NCBI GenBank assembly: GCA_938038825.1
Contig: CALHST010000351.1
Coordinates: 1-8,819, forward strand
Source: an uncultured Paracoccaceae bacterium
Lineage (GTDB): Bacteria > Pseudomonadota > Alphaproteobacteria > Rhodobacterales > Rhodobacteraceae
DNA: 8,819 bases
Direction of reading: 5' to 3'
Both the position numbers and the translations under genes were made by a program. Shown piece by piece: positions 1 to 6,794 of this stretch. Under the pieces are notes generated by a model. It made no database searches. It saw nothing but the letters and a program-made list of their open reading frames with translations, and was not told the origin of the DNA. The first letter of the stretch is position 1; each line of letters starts with the position of its first letter.

Positions 1-477
1 GGTGCGCCCTTTAACGGTGTAAAAAACGAAACCGCAGCCAAGGCGGGCGGACGTGTCGGCTTTACCACCGCCATTCCTGACATTCTTGCTGCGGCGCAAT
101 GGGCCCGGAAAAACTCCGGCGCGGAAAAGGTTGGGGTCTTGGGATCGTCTTATTCTGCGGGATTGGTATTGGTTTTGGCCGGCAAAGATCGCGGATTTGC
201 GGATGCCGTCATGTCCTTTTCACCCGGCGAATATTATGGGGCGGCGAACTATGTGGGCAAAGAACTTGGGAACATCAAAGTTCCGGTCTTTCTGACCGCA
301 GCCCGTGGCGAAGCAGGCCAATGGAAACCTTTTGAAACAAAAATCAAAAGTTCAGTTACAGGATTTGTGCCAAAGGGTGGTGGCCGCCATGGGGCATCGG
401 CCCTTGTCAGCAAAGATGGCAAGGAATATTGGGCGGCGCTGACAGGTTTCTTGCAACAGCATTTGCCCGCCAACTAA
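1..477 (+). CDS. Alpha/beta hydrolase, dienelactone-hydrolase type (3' part, start outside window)
   Basis: The reading frame is open from the first base and ends at TAA, giving 158 visible residues with the N-terminus missing. The fragment contains a nucleophile elbow V-L-G-S-S-Y-S-A-G (fragment residues 46-54, probable nucleophile Ser50) after a beta strand. A second strand, VPVFLTAARGE, follows near residues 94-104, and a late G-R-H-G segment has His130 in the usual position of the catalytic histidine. This order of Ser, acid and His is that of alpha/beta hydrolases of the dienelactone hydrolase type, usually about 220-300 aa and cytoplasmic or secreted. The acid is unclear: the usual Asp after strand 7 is not obvious and Glu104 is the best candidate. 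Substrate cannot be told. The GST-like gene follows 31 nt downstream on the same strand, so co-transcription is possible. Since the 5' end is absent, a signal peptide cannot be judged. Confidence 0.75.
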   Translation, partial: GAPFNGVKNETAAKAGGRVGFTTAIPDILAAAQWARKNSGAEKVGVLGSSYSAGLVLVLAGKDRGFADAVMSFSPGEYYGAANYVGKELGNIKVPVFLTAARGEAGQWKPFETKIKSSVTGFVPKGGGRHGASALVSKDGKEYWAALTGFLQQHLPAN

Positions 478-508
478 GATGGGTCTGTGAGACCTCAAAA
501 GGCATGAC

Positions 509-1144
509 ATGACAACGGTTCCCATCCTTTGGACGTTCCGCCGCTGCCCCTATGCCATGCGGGCACGTCTGGCATTAGTGAGTGCGGAAATCACCGTTGA
601 GTTGCGCGAAATCGTGCTGCGCCACAAGCCTGCACTGTTCCTTGAAACCTCGCCATCAGGGACAGTCCCCGCGTTGCGATTCAAGGATCAGGTGATTGAT
701 GAAAGTCTCGACATCATGATCTGGGCGCTGAAGCAGAACGACCCGAGTGGTTTGTTGGACATGCCCGCAGCCGGATGGGATTTGATTGCACACACGGATG
801 GACCGTTCAAAGATGCGTTGGATCACACCAATTACGCCACCCGCTATCCAGAGCTTGACCCAATTAACGAGCGTGAAAAGGCCAGCACCCATCTGCTGGA
901 TTTAGAGACCCATTTGAGGGATGGCGACTGGTTGTTTGGCAACACACCAACCCTTGCAGATTTGGCTATTCTACCCTTTGTCCGTCAATTCGCATTTATC
1001 GACCGCGCATGGTTTGACGACCAGCCTTGGCCAAATGTGATTGCTTGGTTAGACTGGTTTCTCGACAGCCAAATCTTCGCACACATCATGCCGAAATTTG
1101 CACCGTGGGCCGAGGGTGACATGCCGGTGTATTTCGCAGCTTAG
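509..1144 (+). CDS. Glutathione S-transferase family protein
   Basis: This 211-residue protein has a typical soluble GST layout. An N-terminal thioredoxin-like domain occupies about residues 4-75 and an all-helical C-terminal domain about 90-205. The thioredoxin part has a Cys-Pro-Tyr motif (Cys13-Pro14) at the head of helix 1, the cis-proline segment G-T-V-P (51-54) and the glutathione gamma-glutamyl contact pair Glu65-Ser66. The C-terminal domain has the N-capping box region T-L-A-D-L-A (148-153, Asp151). A cysteine at the active position is typical of omega/beta-like or glutaredoxin-like GSTs, which favour thiol transfer, deglutathionylation or dehalogenation over classical conjugation; the substrate here is unknown. 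The ATG at 509 follows a weak AAAGG-like site and puts the first beta strand directly at the N-terminus. The gene converges on the minus-strand hydrolase with only 20 nt between stop codons. Confidence 0.88.
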   Translation: MTTVPILWTFRRCPYAMRARLALVSAEITVELREIVLRHKPALFLETSPSGTVPALRFKDQVIDESLDIMIWALKQNDPSGLLDMPAAGWDLIAHTDGPFKDALDHTNYATRYPELDPINEREKASTHLLDLETHLRDGDWLFGNTPTLADLAILPFVRQFAFIDRAWFDDQPWPNVIAWLDWFLDSQIFAHIMPKFAPWAEGDMPVYFAA

Positions 1145-1146
1145 TG

Positions 1147-1164
1147 CGACTGTATCGTTAGTCG
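1147..1164. terminator. Possible weak hairpin between convergent genes
   Basis: The 20-nt gap between two convergent stop codons contains CGACT (1147-1151) and AGTCG (1160-1164), which can pair as a 5-bp stem around an 8-nt loop. There is no clear U-run on either strand, so it is at best a weak bidirectional transcription end. It may be chance. Confidence 0.25.
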
Positions 1165-2019
1165 TTAAGCCAGAAAGTCCCGCATAATCAGCTCGGCGCG
1201 CTCTGGGTTGTCACGGTGAACACCGTGACCGCAGCCTTCAAAAATCTCAAGCCGGGCATTGTCGCCAATAGCCGATGCAATCTCTTCCGAACAGATCGCC
1301 GGGGTGACAGGATCCAAAGCGCCGCCCAACACCAATGTTGGGCATGTGATTGCCGCAATGCCTGCGCGCATGTCCATGTATTTCATTTCGTTTTGAAAGA
1401 AATGCAACATCACCTCTGGCCGTTCGATGGCGCGGTTTCTGAAATTGGCCCCGGCGGTTTCCGTTGCTTGGGTGTAAAGTGGCAAACACACTTCGGAATA
1501 GGATTTGTAAGTTTCCAGCGTGGGCATCGAGAAAAATGCCTCTGCAACCTCGCCCGCCTGAGTACCGCCAAGTTCGCGCGCCATTCTGGCAGTTTCATCA
1601 AGGCGGAATTTCGCAGCTGTAGATGACAATATGAGTTTCGAAGGACCATCTGGGTGTCGTGCGCCATAATGCATCGCAACCATACCGCCAAAGGATTGCC
1701 CAAACACCACGGGATTTTCGATCCCAAGTTGGGTGCAAAATTCCGCGATATCATCTGCCCATTGATCAAGGGTCCATGTATCGCGTTCCCCTGTGGATCG
1801 CCCACATCCCCGGTGATCCAGATAAATCACCTGAAACGCGTCTGAATACCGGTCAAAATGGGGTCGCAGTGTCGAATGATCATAACCCGGTCCACCATGC
1901 AAAACGATCAGTGTGTCCCGTTCCACCATCGCGTCACCAATGGGTTCCAGTTTGGGTCCAACAACATCAAAGAATACCTGCGCATCTGCGAGATCAATAT
2001 GCATTTGGCCAAACTCCAT
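1165..2019 (-). CDS. Alpha/beta hydrolase, proline iminopeptidase (S33)-like
   Basis: This 284-residue protein has a complete alpha/beta hydrolase core without a signal peptide. The oxyanion motif H-G-G-P-G is at 41-45, the segment LDHRGCGRS at 67-75, the nucleophile elbow G-Q-S-F-G-G at 107-112 (Ser109), the acid in GGALDP (Asp236) and the catalytic histidine in G-C-G-H-G (His265). HGGPG plus DxRGxGxS is typical of the proline iminopeptidase/S33 group, but many members are esterases, lactonases or other hydrolases, so a peptidase role is not proven. The lid region, about residues 135-215, would set specificity. The start at 2019 is chosen because AAGG lies just upstream on the coding strand; Met6 is an alternative with a poorer site. 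It is the last gene of the clpS-led group, 105 nt after the SDR, and that gap is long enough for its own promoter, though I see no strong one. Confidence 0.88.
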   Translation of the reverse strand: MEFGQMHIDLADAQVFFDVVGPKLEPIGDAMVERDTLIVLHGGPGYDHSTLRPHFDRYSDAFQVIYLDHRGCGRSTGERDTWTLDQWADDIAEFCTQLGIENPVVFGQSFGGMVAMHYGARHPDGPSKLILSSTAAKFRLDETARMARELGGTQAGEVAEAFFSMPTLETYKSYSEVCLPLYTQATETAGANFRNRAIERPEVMLHFFQNEMKYMDMRAGIAAITCPTLVLGGALDPVTPAICSEEIASAIGDNARLEIFEGCGHGVHRDNPERAELIMRDFLA

Positions 2020-2124
2020 CCTGCCTTATTGATAGGTATGTCGACCCTAGGCCGGGTAAAGAAGAAAGCTCAAGCAATCGGCCATGCCCGGATTCAATTT
2101 ACGGGAATTGCACATGTTTGGTGA
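2020..2124. other. Intergenic gap between SDR gene and hydrolase gene
   Basis: These 105 nt separate two minus-strand genes. On the coding strand there is a Shine-Dalgarno-like AAGG just before the hydrolase start. I see only poor matches to a sigma-70 promoter and short, long-looped inverted repeats (CCCG/CGGG), and no convincing terminator. Whether the hydrolase gene has its own promoter is open. Confidence 0.4.
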
Positions 2125-2931
2125 TTAATGCGCAGACACTTCAACTGTATCAAGCAGCGACCGACCGCCATCCACTGTCAGAACATCCCCCGTGATGAAG
2201 GCAGACGCGTCAGACGCCAGAAACTGCACGACGTCCGTCAATTCGGCGGGGCTGCCTATGCGGCCAAGGGGTGTTCCCTCTTCAATCTGGTCGCGCCAGT
2301 CGCGGTTTTCCTTCAACGTGCGCTGCAAAGATGCAGACATGACAGAACCCAATGCCACGGCATTCACCCGGATCCGATGGGGCGCAAGCGCCAGCGCAAG
2401 CGAGCGGGTCATCTGATTGATCGAGGCCGCCGCGATAGAATAGCCCATCAGATCCGGTCGTGTGCTGCGCGCGGCAATCGAGCTAAGGTTCACAATCGCG
2501 CCCGCCGGACCAGACGCCTTGCCTTCGGACTGTTTCATCATACGCTTGGCAACCGCTTGCGACAGCTTCAGTGCGGTCAACATATTGGTATCCAAGAGTT
2601 CTTTGAGGCTATTGTCTTTTGGGTTGAGCGGATCAGACACTTGGAAATTACGGGAGGCATTCACCAAGATGTCTACCTCGTCAAAGGCATCAATTGTGGC
2701 AGAGATCAAGTTGGCCACCGTCAGCTTTTGGCGCAAGTCTCCGACGAAATACCGCACATTGCTGTCATCGTCTTCCGCCTTTTCTTTGAAGTTGTCTTCC
2801 AGCGCGGCTTCGTCCAAATCCGCGCACATCACATTGGCACCCGCTTGCGCAAATTGATTGGCAACTGCCAAGCCAATTCCGCTGGCAGAGCCTGTGACGA
2901 TGGCGGTTTTACCGGCGATGGAAAACGACAT
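2125..2931 (-). CDS. Short-chain dehydrogenase/reductase (SDR) with altered active site
   Basis: This 268-residue protein has a classical SDR Rossmann fold. The nucleotide-binding motif T-G-S-A-S-G-I-G is at 13-20, and an acidic Asp38 at the end of strand 2 suggests NAD(H) rather than NADP(H). Catalytic-position Asn116, Ser151 and Tyr164 are present, and the C-terminal D-A-S-A-F-I-T-G-D-V-L-T-V-D-G-G segment (241-256) is the standard late SDR block. Two key motifs deviate. The NNAG stretch reads V-N-A-S (90-93), and the YxxxK motif reads Y-S-I-A-A (164-168), so the catalytic lysine is replaced by Ala168 (codon at 2428-2430). The flanks are otherwise well conserved, so alignment is not in doubt. 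The protein may be catalytically weak, use another proton relay, or act as a binding or regulatory homologue; the substrate is unknown. The ATG at 2931 follows AGGA at moderate spacing. It lies 49 nt after the rsmC-like gene. Confidence 0.88.
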   Translation of the reverse strand: MSFSIAGKTAIVTGSASGIGLAVANQFAQAGANVMCADLDEAALEDNFKEKAEDDDSNVRYFVGDLRQKLTVANLISATIDAFDEVDILVNASRNFQVSDPLNPKDNSLKELLDTNMLTALKLSQAVAKRMMKQSEGKASGPAGAIVNLSSIAARSTRPDLMGYSIAAASINQMTRSLALALAPHRIRVNAVALGSVMSASLQRTLKENRDWRDQIEEGTPLGRIGSPAELTDVVQFLASDASAFITGDVLTVDGGRSLLDTVEVSAH

Positions 2932-2980
2932 GGGTGCGATTCCTGTGTTAAAGCTTTGGTCAGATTAGCGAGAGACAGCG

Positions 2981-3940
2981 CTACTTGCGAGCCTCGAAAA
3001 TCTTGAACTTGGTGTCACCGGTAAACGTGTCGCCAGTGCGGAAATGCGTACGCAATTCCTGCTCATAGGCAAGATGGCGATTTGCAACCATCCACAAGAC
3101 GCCTTTTTTGCGCAGCAAGCGCGCGGCAGAGGCAACAAAAGCATGCCCGAGGTCTAGAGCCGTGCTGCGCCCGGAATGAAAAGGCGGGTTCATGATCACG
3201 GCATCATAGGTGCCTGCGTCCCCCCATGTCGTCGCGTCCGCCCAATGAAACTGCGCACGCGGGTCGGCGACATTCGTGGCGGCACAATCCAATGCTGCGC
3301 CATGAGATTCAACGAGGTCCAATTGCGTGATTTTGGGGCACCGTTCGAGCGTGACAGCAGACAGGTATCCCCAACCGGCGCCCAAATCAGCAACGCGACC
3401 CCGTAACGTGTCGGGAAAAGCAGATGCCAAAAGGGCAGATCCCGGATCGACCCCGTCCGCAGAAAAGACCCCCGGCACGACATTCCAACGGCCATCAATC
3501 TGCGCGGGTTTCGCGTGCCAATCCGGGAATTTCGCATCCGTCACCCAAAAGAGCTTGCCATGTGCCTTTGAAATTGGTCCCGAAACTTCGACTTGGCGAC
3601 GCATGTCTTTCAAAAGGGACTCGATGCCATCCGTTTTCTGACCGTCAATAACAACCCGATCCGCAACTGCGCAGGCTTGCGCAATGCGGTCATGGGCTTC
3701 GGCCTTGGCGCGAGGCACCCAAACTATGGCGAGATCATATTGGGCCGTCGGCAGCGCACGCACAACGGTCACATCCCGTGTCTGCCAAACACCAGCCTCG
3801 GGCATACGATCCTGCACGACGGTGATATCGGCATCACCAAATAGCGACAGATCAAGATCCGCAGGGGCACCAATCAGCACCACTGTGCCGCCCGGCACAA
3901 ATGCCCCGGCCTCGGCCGCGAGGGTCAAACGAACAGACAT
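2981..3940 (-). CDS. RsmC-like 16S rRNA guanine-N2 methyltransferase
   Basis: This 319-residue class I SAM-dependent methyltransferase is built like RsmC. A degenerate N-terminal methyltransferase-like domain (about 1-150) precedes the active C-terminal domain. The latter starts with the RsmC-typical P-G-V-F-S-A-D-G-V-D-P-G-S block (156-168). SAM-binding motif I is V-A-D-L-G-A-G-W-G (183-191), an acidic strand end follows in LDLVES (208-212), and the catalytic N-P-P-F-H-S-G (251-257) is the NPPF/Y motif of enzymes that methylate exocyclic amino groups. The end, T-K-F-K-I-F-E-A, also matches the family's usual C-terminus. In E. coli RsmC makes m2G1207 in the small ribosomal subunit; the same site here is inferred. 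RlmG, its large-subunit relative, is the main alternative. The ATG at 3940 lies 12 nt after the clpS stop, with GGGA upstream, so co-transcription with clpS is very likely. Confidence 0.85.
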   Translation of the reverse strand: MSVRLTLAAEAGAFVPGGTVVLIGAPADLDLSLFGDADITVVQDRMPEAGVWQTRDVTVVRALPTAQYDLAIVWVPRAKAEAHDRIAQACAVADRVVIDGQKTDGIESLLKDMRRQVEVSGPISKAHGKLFWVTDAKFPDWHAKPAQIDGRWNVVPGVFSADGVDPGSALLASAFPDTLRGRVADLGAGWGYLSAVTLERCPKITQLDLVESHGAALDCAATNVADPRAQFHWADATTWGDAGTYDAVIMNPPFHSGRSTALDLGHAFVASAARLLRKKGVLWMVANRHLAYEQELRTHFRTGDTFTGDTKFKIFEARK

Positions 3941-3952
3941 AGGTTGTCCCGC

Positions 3953-4294
3953 CTATTCTTCTTTTTCCATGGTGCATTGCAACGGATGCTGGTGACGCCG
4001 CGCGAAATCCATCACTTGCGCCACTTTGGTTTCCGCGATTTCGTGGCTGAACACCCCCACGACGGCCAGCCCTTTTTTGTGAACGGTCAGCATAATCTCA
4101 AACGCTTGCGCGTGATTCATGCCAAAGAACCGTTCCAATACATGAACGACAAACTCCATCGGTGTGAAGTCATCGTTCAACAACATGACTTTATACAAAG
4201 GGGGACGCTTGGTCTTGGGACGTGTTTCCAGAACGACCGAGGCGTCGCCATCGTCATCCTGTTGTCCGGTGCTGGTCCAAGGCGTCATTGTCAT
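3953..4294 (-). CDS. clpS: ATP-dependent Clp protease adaptor ClpS
   Basis: ClpS delivers N-degron substrates to ClpAP in the cytoplasm. The 113-residue protein has a flexible, polar N-terminal tail (about 1-30), which in this family feeds into the ClpA pore. The compact core is Y-K-V-M-L-L-N-D-D-F-T-P-M-E-F onwards. The residues that bind the N-terminal amino group and side chain are present: Asn40, Asp41, Asp42, gatekeeper Met46 and His72 in V-H-K-K-G. The block G-V-F-S-H-E-I-A-E-T-K-V (80-91) and the end H-P-L-Q-C-T-M-E (103-110) are family signatures. It resembles the canonical ClpS of E. coli more than the shortened ClpS2 forms found in some alphaproteobacteria. The start could be the ATG at 4294 or the one two codons later at 4288; no clear Shine-Dalgarno site precedes either. 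No clpA lies in the window. It heads the minus-strand group and is divergent from the HAD gene. Confidence 0.96.
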   Translation of the reverse strand: MTMTPWTSTGQQDDDGDASVVLETRPKTKRPPLYKVMLLNDDFTPMEFVVHVLERFFGMNHAQAFEIMLTVHKKGLAVVGVFSHEIAETKVAQVMDFARRHQHPLQCTMEKEE

Positions 4295-4371
4295 GTCAAA
4301 ACTGATTCATCTTATGGTGTACGAGGGTCTATATAACCCGTACGCTGATTTAGAAAAGAGGTCATAGAAAT
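4295..4371. promoter_or_regulatory. Divergent promoter region between clpS and HAD gene
   Basis: These 77 nt must hold the promoters of both divergent genes. An AT-rich centre around 4328-4337 gives a -10-like TATAAC on the plus strand (4332-4337) and a -10-like TATAGA on the minus strand (4328-4333). Matching -35 boxes are poor, which suggests activator dependence or a relaxed consensus. GAGG about 10 nt before the HAD start is its likely ribosome binding site. The overlap of the two -10 candidates implies that the two promoters would compete. This is pattern reading, not a scored prediction. Confidence 0.4.
4319..4343. repeat. Imperfect palindrome in divergent promoter
   Basis: GTAC-GA-GGGT (4319-4328) mirrors ACCC-GTAC (4336-4343) around the centre CTATATA. 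The two half-sites match except for a two-base bulge in the left arm. It covers both -10-like elements, a position suited to an operator. The partner protein is unknown and the match is short enough that chance is possible. Confidence 0.35.
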
Positions 4372-5073
4372 ATGAGTGTTTCGTTAACAACTGTTGCCTT
4401 TGATGCAGACGACACCCTTTGGCACAACGAACGCTTCTTTAAATTGACCCAAGAGCGCTTTGCAGAGCTGCTGTCAGACTTTACCGATACCGCCACTTTA
4501 GAAAAACGCCTATTGGATGCGGAACGGCGCAATCTTGGGCATTATGGCTTTGGGATCAAAGGGTTCATGCTGTCCATGATCGAAACCGCGATTGAGGTTA
4601 CGGACGAAAAAGTGCCCGCCAAAGTGATCTCTCAGCTTCTGGATGCAGGCCAGGAGATGCTGCGCCACCCAATTGAGTTGTTGCCCCATGCGCGTAAAAC
4701 AGTCGAATCCATTGCCGACACGCATCGTGTTCTTGTGATCACCAAAGGCGATTTGTTGGATCAAGAACGGAAACTGGCGCAATCTGGGTTGGGCGATTTG
4801 TTTGACGGAATCGAAATCGTGTCCAACAAAACGCCAGATGTTTATGCCCGCATATTTACGGAACACGGCGACGGCCCCGCCGCGAGCATGATGGTCGGCA
4901 ATTCCATGCGCTCGGACGTGTTGCCGATTGTGGAAATTGGCGGTTGGGGCGTGTTCGTGCCCCATGGCTTGGAATGGGACATCGAAAAAGCGGATCCGCC
5001 CAAAAATGCAGCACGCTATCACAGCATTGCGGACCTAAGCGGTTTGGGTGATTTGGTGGCCCAATTGGGGTGA
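4372..5073 (+). CDS. HAD-family hydrolase (COG1011-like phosphatase)
   Basis: This 233-residue cytoplasmic protein has all four HAD motifs. Motif I is F-D-A-D-D-T-L (10-16, nucleophile Asp11 and acid Asp13). Motif II is V-I-T-K-G-D (122-127, Thr124). Motif III is the lysine of S-N-K-T-P (Lys153). Motif IV is V-G-N-S-M-R-S-D-V (175-183). A helical C1-type cap sits between motifs I and II (about 18-100), placing it in subfamily I with phosphoglycolate-phosphatase- and YfnB-like enzymes. In motif IV the first acid of the usual GDxxxxD is Asn177, leaving Asp182 to bind magnesium; this variant is common in this group as I recall it. The substrate is likely a small phosphorylated metabolite but cannot be named. 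The ATG at 4372 follows GAGG at about 10 nt. It is divergent from clpS and 209 nt upstream of the carboxypeptidase gene. Confidence 0.88.
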   Translation: MSVSLTTVAFDADDTLWHNERFFKLTQERFAELLSDFTDTATLEKRLLDAERRNLGHYGFGIKGFMLSMIETAIEVTDEKVPAKVISQLLDAGQEMLRHPIELLPHARKTVESIADTHRVLVITKGDLLDQERKLAQSGLGDLFDGIEIVSNKTPDVYARIFTEHGDGPAASMMVGNSMRSDVLPIVEIGGWGVFVPHGLEWDIEKADPPKNAARYHSIADLSGLGDLVAQLG

Positions 5074-5282
5074 TCAACTGCCACAATCCAGCCACATTTG
5101 CCCATCTAGCGGTCTGCATCGTGACACCCCCTATATCTTGATGACACAGCCGCCAAAAAAACGACACGATTTCCGCCCCTTAGGGTTTATCGAAAATCCG
5201 ATTCATGTTAGCCGGGTATCAGCAGAATAAGGCACGCCACTAAAAAAACAGGCGGCCACGAGGCAAAAAAGGCAGGTACATC
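5074..5282 (+). other. Intergenic leader upstream of the carboxypeptidase gene
   Basis: The 209-nt gap has no supported gene. It contains three A-runs (about 5154-5160, 5242-5248 and 5264-5269), a short inverted repeat ATCG-N6-CGAT near 5189-5202 and a -10-like CTATAT at 5131-5136 without a good -35 box. No hairpin followed by a T-run is visible, so a terminator for the HAD gene is not shown. AGG six nt before the GTG at 5283 is the likely ribosome binding site. The carboxypeptidase promoter probably lies here. Confidence 0.35.
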
Positions 5283-6785
5283 GTGAAGGCGGCACGTATA
5301 TCGTCAGCCCGTTTAGGGCTGTTTCTATTCGCGGCAGTGTGGATGTTTGTATTGGTGCCGATTTCGGCACGTGCAGCACCTTATGCAGCTATGGTCATGG
5401 ACGCACGGACGGGCGAGGTTCTGCATGCACGCAATGCAGACACACGGTTACATCCGGCCTCTTTAACCAAAATGATGACTCTTTATATCGTGTTCGAAGC
5501 GGTGGAACGAGGCGAGATTTCTTTGGACACAAAGGTCAAAATCTCGAAGCATGCAGCAAGTGAGCCGCCCTCAAAGTTGGGGTTGCGCTCGGGATCGTCG
5601 ATTGCATTGCGCTATCTGATCCGCGCAGCGGCTGTAAAATCCGCCAACGATGCGGCGACCGCGCTGGGTGAAGCGATTTCCGGATCCGAGGCCGCTTTTG
5701 CGCGTCGCATGACTCGCACCGCCAAAGAACTTGGCATGACGCGCACAACTTTCAAGAACGCGCACGGTTTGACGGAATCGGGGCACCTGTCGACAGCCCG
5801 TGATATGACCTTGTTGGGGCGGCATATTCTGTATGATTACCCACAATATTATAACTTGTTCTCGCGCACCTCTACGAATGCGGGGATCAAGACAGTCAAC
5901 AACACAAACCGTCGCCTTTTGGGCAGTTACAAAGGCGCGGATGGCATCAAAACAGGTTATACCCGCGCTGCTGGCTTTAACTTGGTAGCCTCTGCGGAAC
6001 GTGGAAATGAACGTGTGATTGCGACAGTATTTGGTGGCAAATCATCTGTGTCGCGCAATGCACGTGTTGCGGAATTGCTGGATATGGGCTTCCGCCGGGC
6101 GCCGTCGCGTGCCCCTGTGCGCAAGCCGCAAACCCCTGCCTACGTGGGCAACGCAACGGGAACCGTTGGCAGTTCAACTGGTGCTATTCGTGGCGCTGGA
6201 AAAACAATTCGCGTCAGCGGCGCTGTCCAGCACAGCTTGCGCCCCAAAACGCGACCCCAAGCAACCACTGAAGAGGCCCCCGTGCTGGTGGCTGATGCCG
6301 TTGAGACCGTGATTGAACCTGCTGCAGTTGTGGACAGCACCGACATTGTGGCCGCCTTGGCAGAAGCCCAGATTGAAACAGGCACCGTTGACACTCAAAA
6401 TGCAGTTGCACAAGCTTTGGTGGCCTCGGGTGCGCCTGCAATCCAAGTCAGCGTGCGCCCCGCCGCGCGTCCCAAAACACTTGTGTTAGCCCGCGCGCCC
6501 AAACAGATCCCACAGCAAGAAGTGGTGACACGCACTTCGACGTCGGGGGGGCAGCATTGGGGTGTGCATGTCGGTCAATATGCCAGCCGCTACAAAGCTG
6601 AAAAAGTGTTGTTGCAAACGGCGTTGACGGAAATGGCGACGTTGGATGGGTCGCTGCGCAAAGTGATCAAGCGCCAACGCGGGTTTGACGCAAACTTCTT
6701 GGGGCTAAACCGTGACACGGCGGAACTGGCCTGTCGTCGGTTACAAGCGCGCAATATCGAATGTGAAATGATCGGGCCGGGCTAA
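5283..6785 (+). CDS. D-alanyl-D-alanine carboxypeptidase (PBP5/6-type) with C-terminal SPOR domain
   Basis: This 500-residue periplasmic enzyme trims the terminal D-Ala from peptidoglycan pentapeptides, limiting cross-linking. A signal peptide spans about 1-31: basic start, hydrophobic core LGLFLFAAVWMFVLVPI, and an A-R-A/A-P cleavage region. The S11 peptidase/penicillin-binding domain (about 32-270) shows S-L-T-K (Ser60 nucleophile, Lys63), S-A-N (120-122) and K-T-G (223-225) at the expected spacing. After a roughly 150-residue Ala/Pro/Val-rich, low-complexity linker (about 272-424) comes a SPOR domain, W-G-V-H-V-G-Q-Y onwards (about 425-498). SPOR domains bind denuded glycan strands, so the enzyme is likely directed to the division septum. 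E. coli PBP5 instead has a beta-sandwich and a membrane-anchoring amphipathic helix, which this protein lacks. The GTG start at 5283 is supported by AGG six nt upstream and by the signal peptide following at once. Confidence 0.95.
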   Translation: MKAARISSARLGLFLFAAVWMFVLVPISARAAPYAAMVMDARTGEVLHARNADTRLHPASLTKMMTLYIVFEAVERGEISLDTKVKISKHAASEPPSKLGLRSGSSIALRYLIRAAAVKSANDAATALGEAISGSEAAFARRMTRTAKELGMTRTTFKNAHGLTESGHLSTARDMTLLGRHILYDYPQYYNLFSRTSTNAGIKTVNNTNRRLLGSYKGADGIKTGYTRAAGFNLVASAERGNERVIATVFGGKSSVSRNARVAELLDMGFRRAPSRAPVRKPQTPAYVGNATGTVGSSTGAIRGAGKTIRVSGAVQHSLRPKTRPQATTEEAPVLVADAVETVIEPAAVVDSTDIVAALAEAQIETGTVDTQNAVAQALVASGAPAIQVSVRPAARPKTLVLARAPKQIPQQEVVTRTSTSGGQHWGVHVGQYASRYKAEKVLLQTALTEMATLDGSLRKVIKRQRGFDANFLGLNRDTAELACRRLQARNIECEMIGPG

Positions 6786-6794
6786 CCCCCGGCG

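Noticed and set aside
1659..2195. A 178-codon plus-strand open frame across the hydrolase gene and its upstream gap
   Set aside because: Antisense to the S33-type hydrolase and running into the SDR; low-complexity basic composition and no domain.
2128..3006. A 292-codon open frame on the plus strand, longer than the SDR gene it overlaps
   Set aside because: It is antisense to a clear SDR with all family blocks; its translation is rich in His, Arg and Gln with no recognisable domain, as expected of a shadow frame in GC-rich DNA.
4295..4310. Four-codon upstream reading frame before clpS as a translational control peptide
   Set aside because: Very short, no ribosome binding site, and easily due to chance; kept only as a note in the clpS start finding.
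4897..4923. HAD motif IV as a loss-of-function change (Asn177 in place of Asp)
   Set aside because: The GNSxxSD form is, as far as I know, usual in this COG1011-like group and Asp182 is retained, so the enzyme is probably active.
5048..5230. A 60-codon open frame in the gap before the carboxypeptidase gene
   Set aside because: It starts inside the HAD gene, has no ribosome site, and its product has no family resemblance; unlikely to be a real gene.
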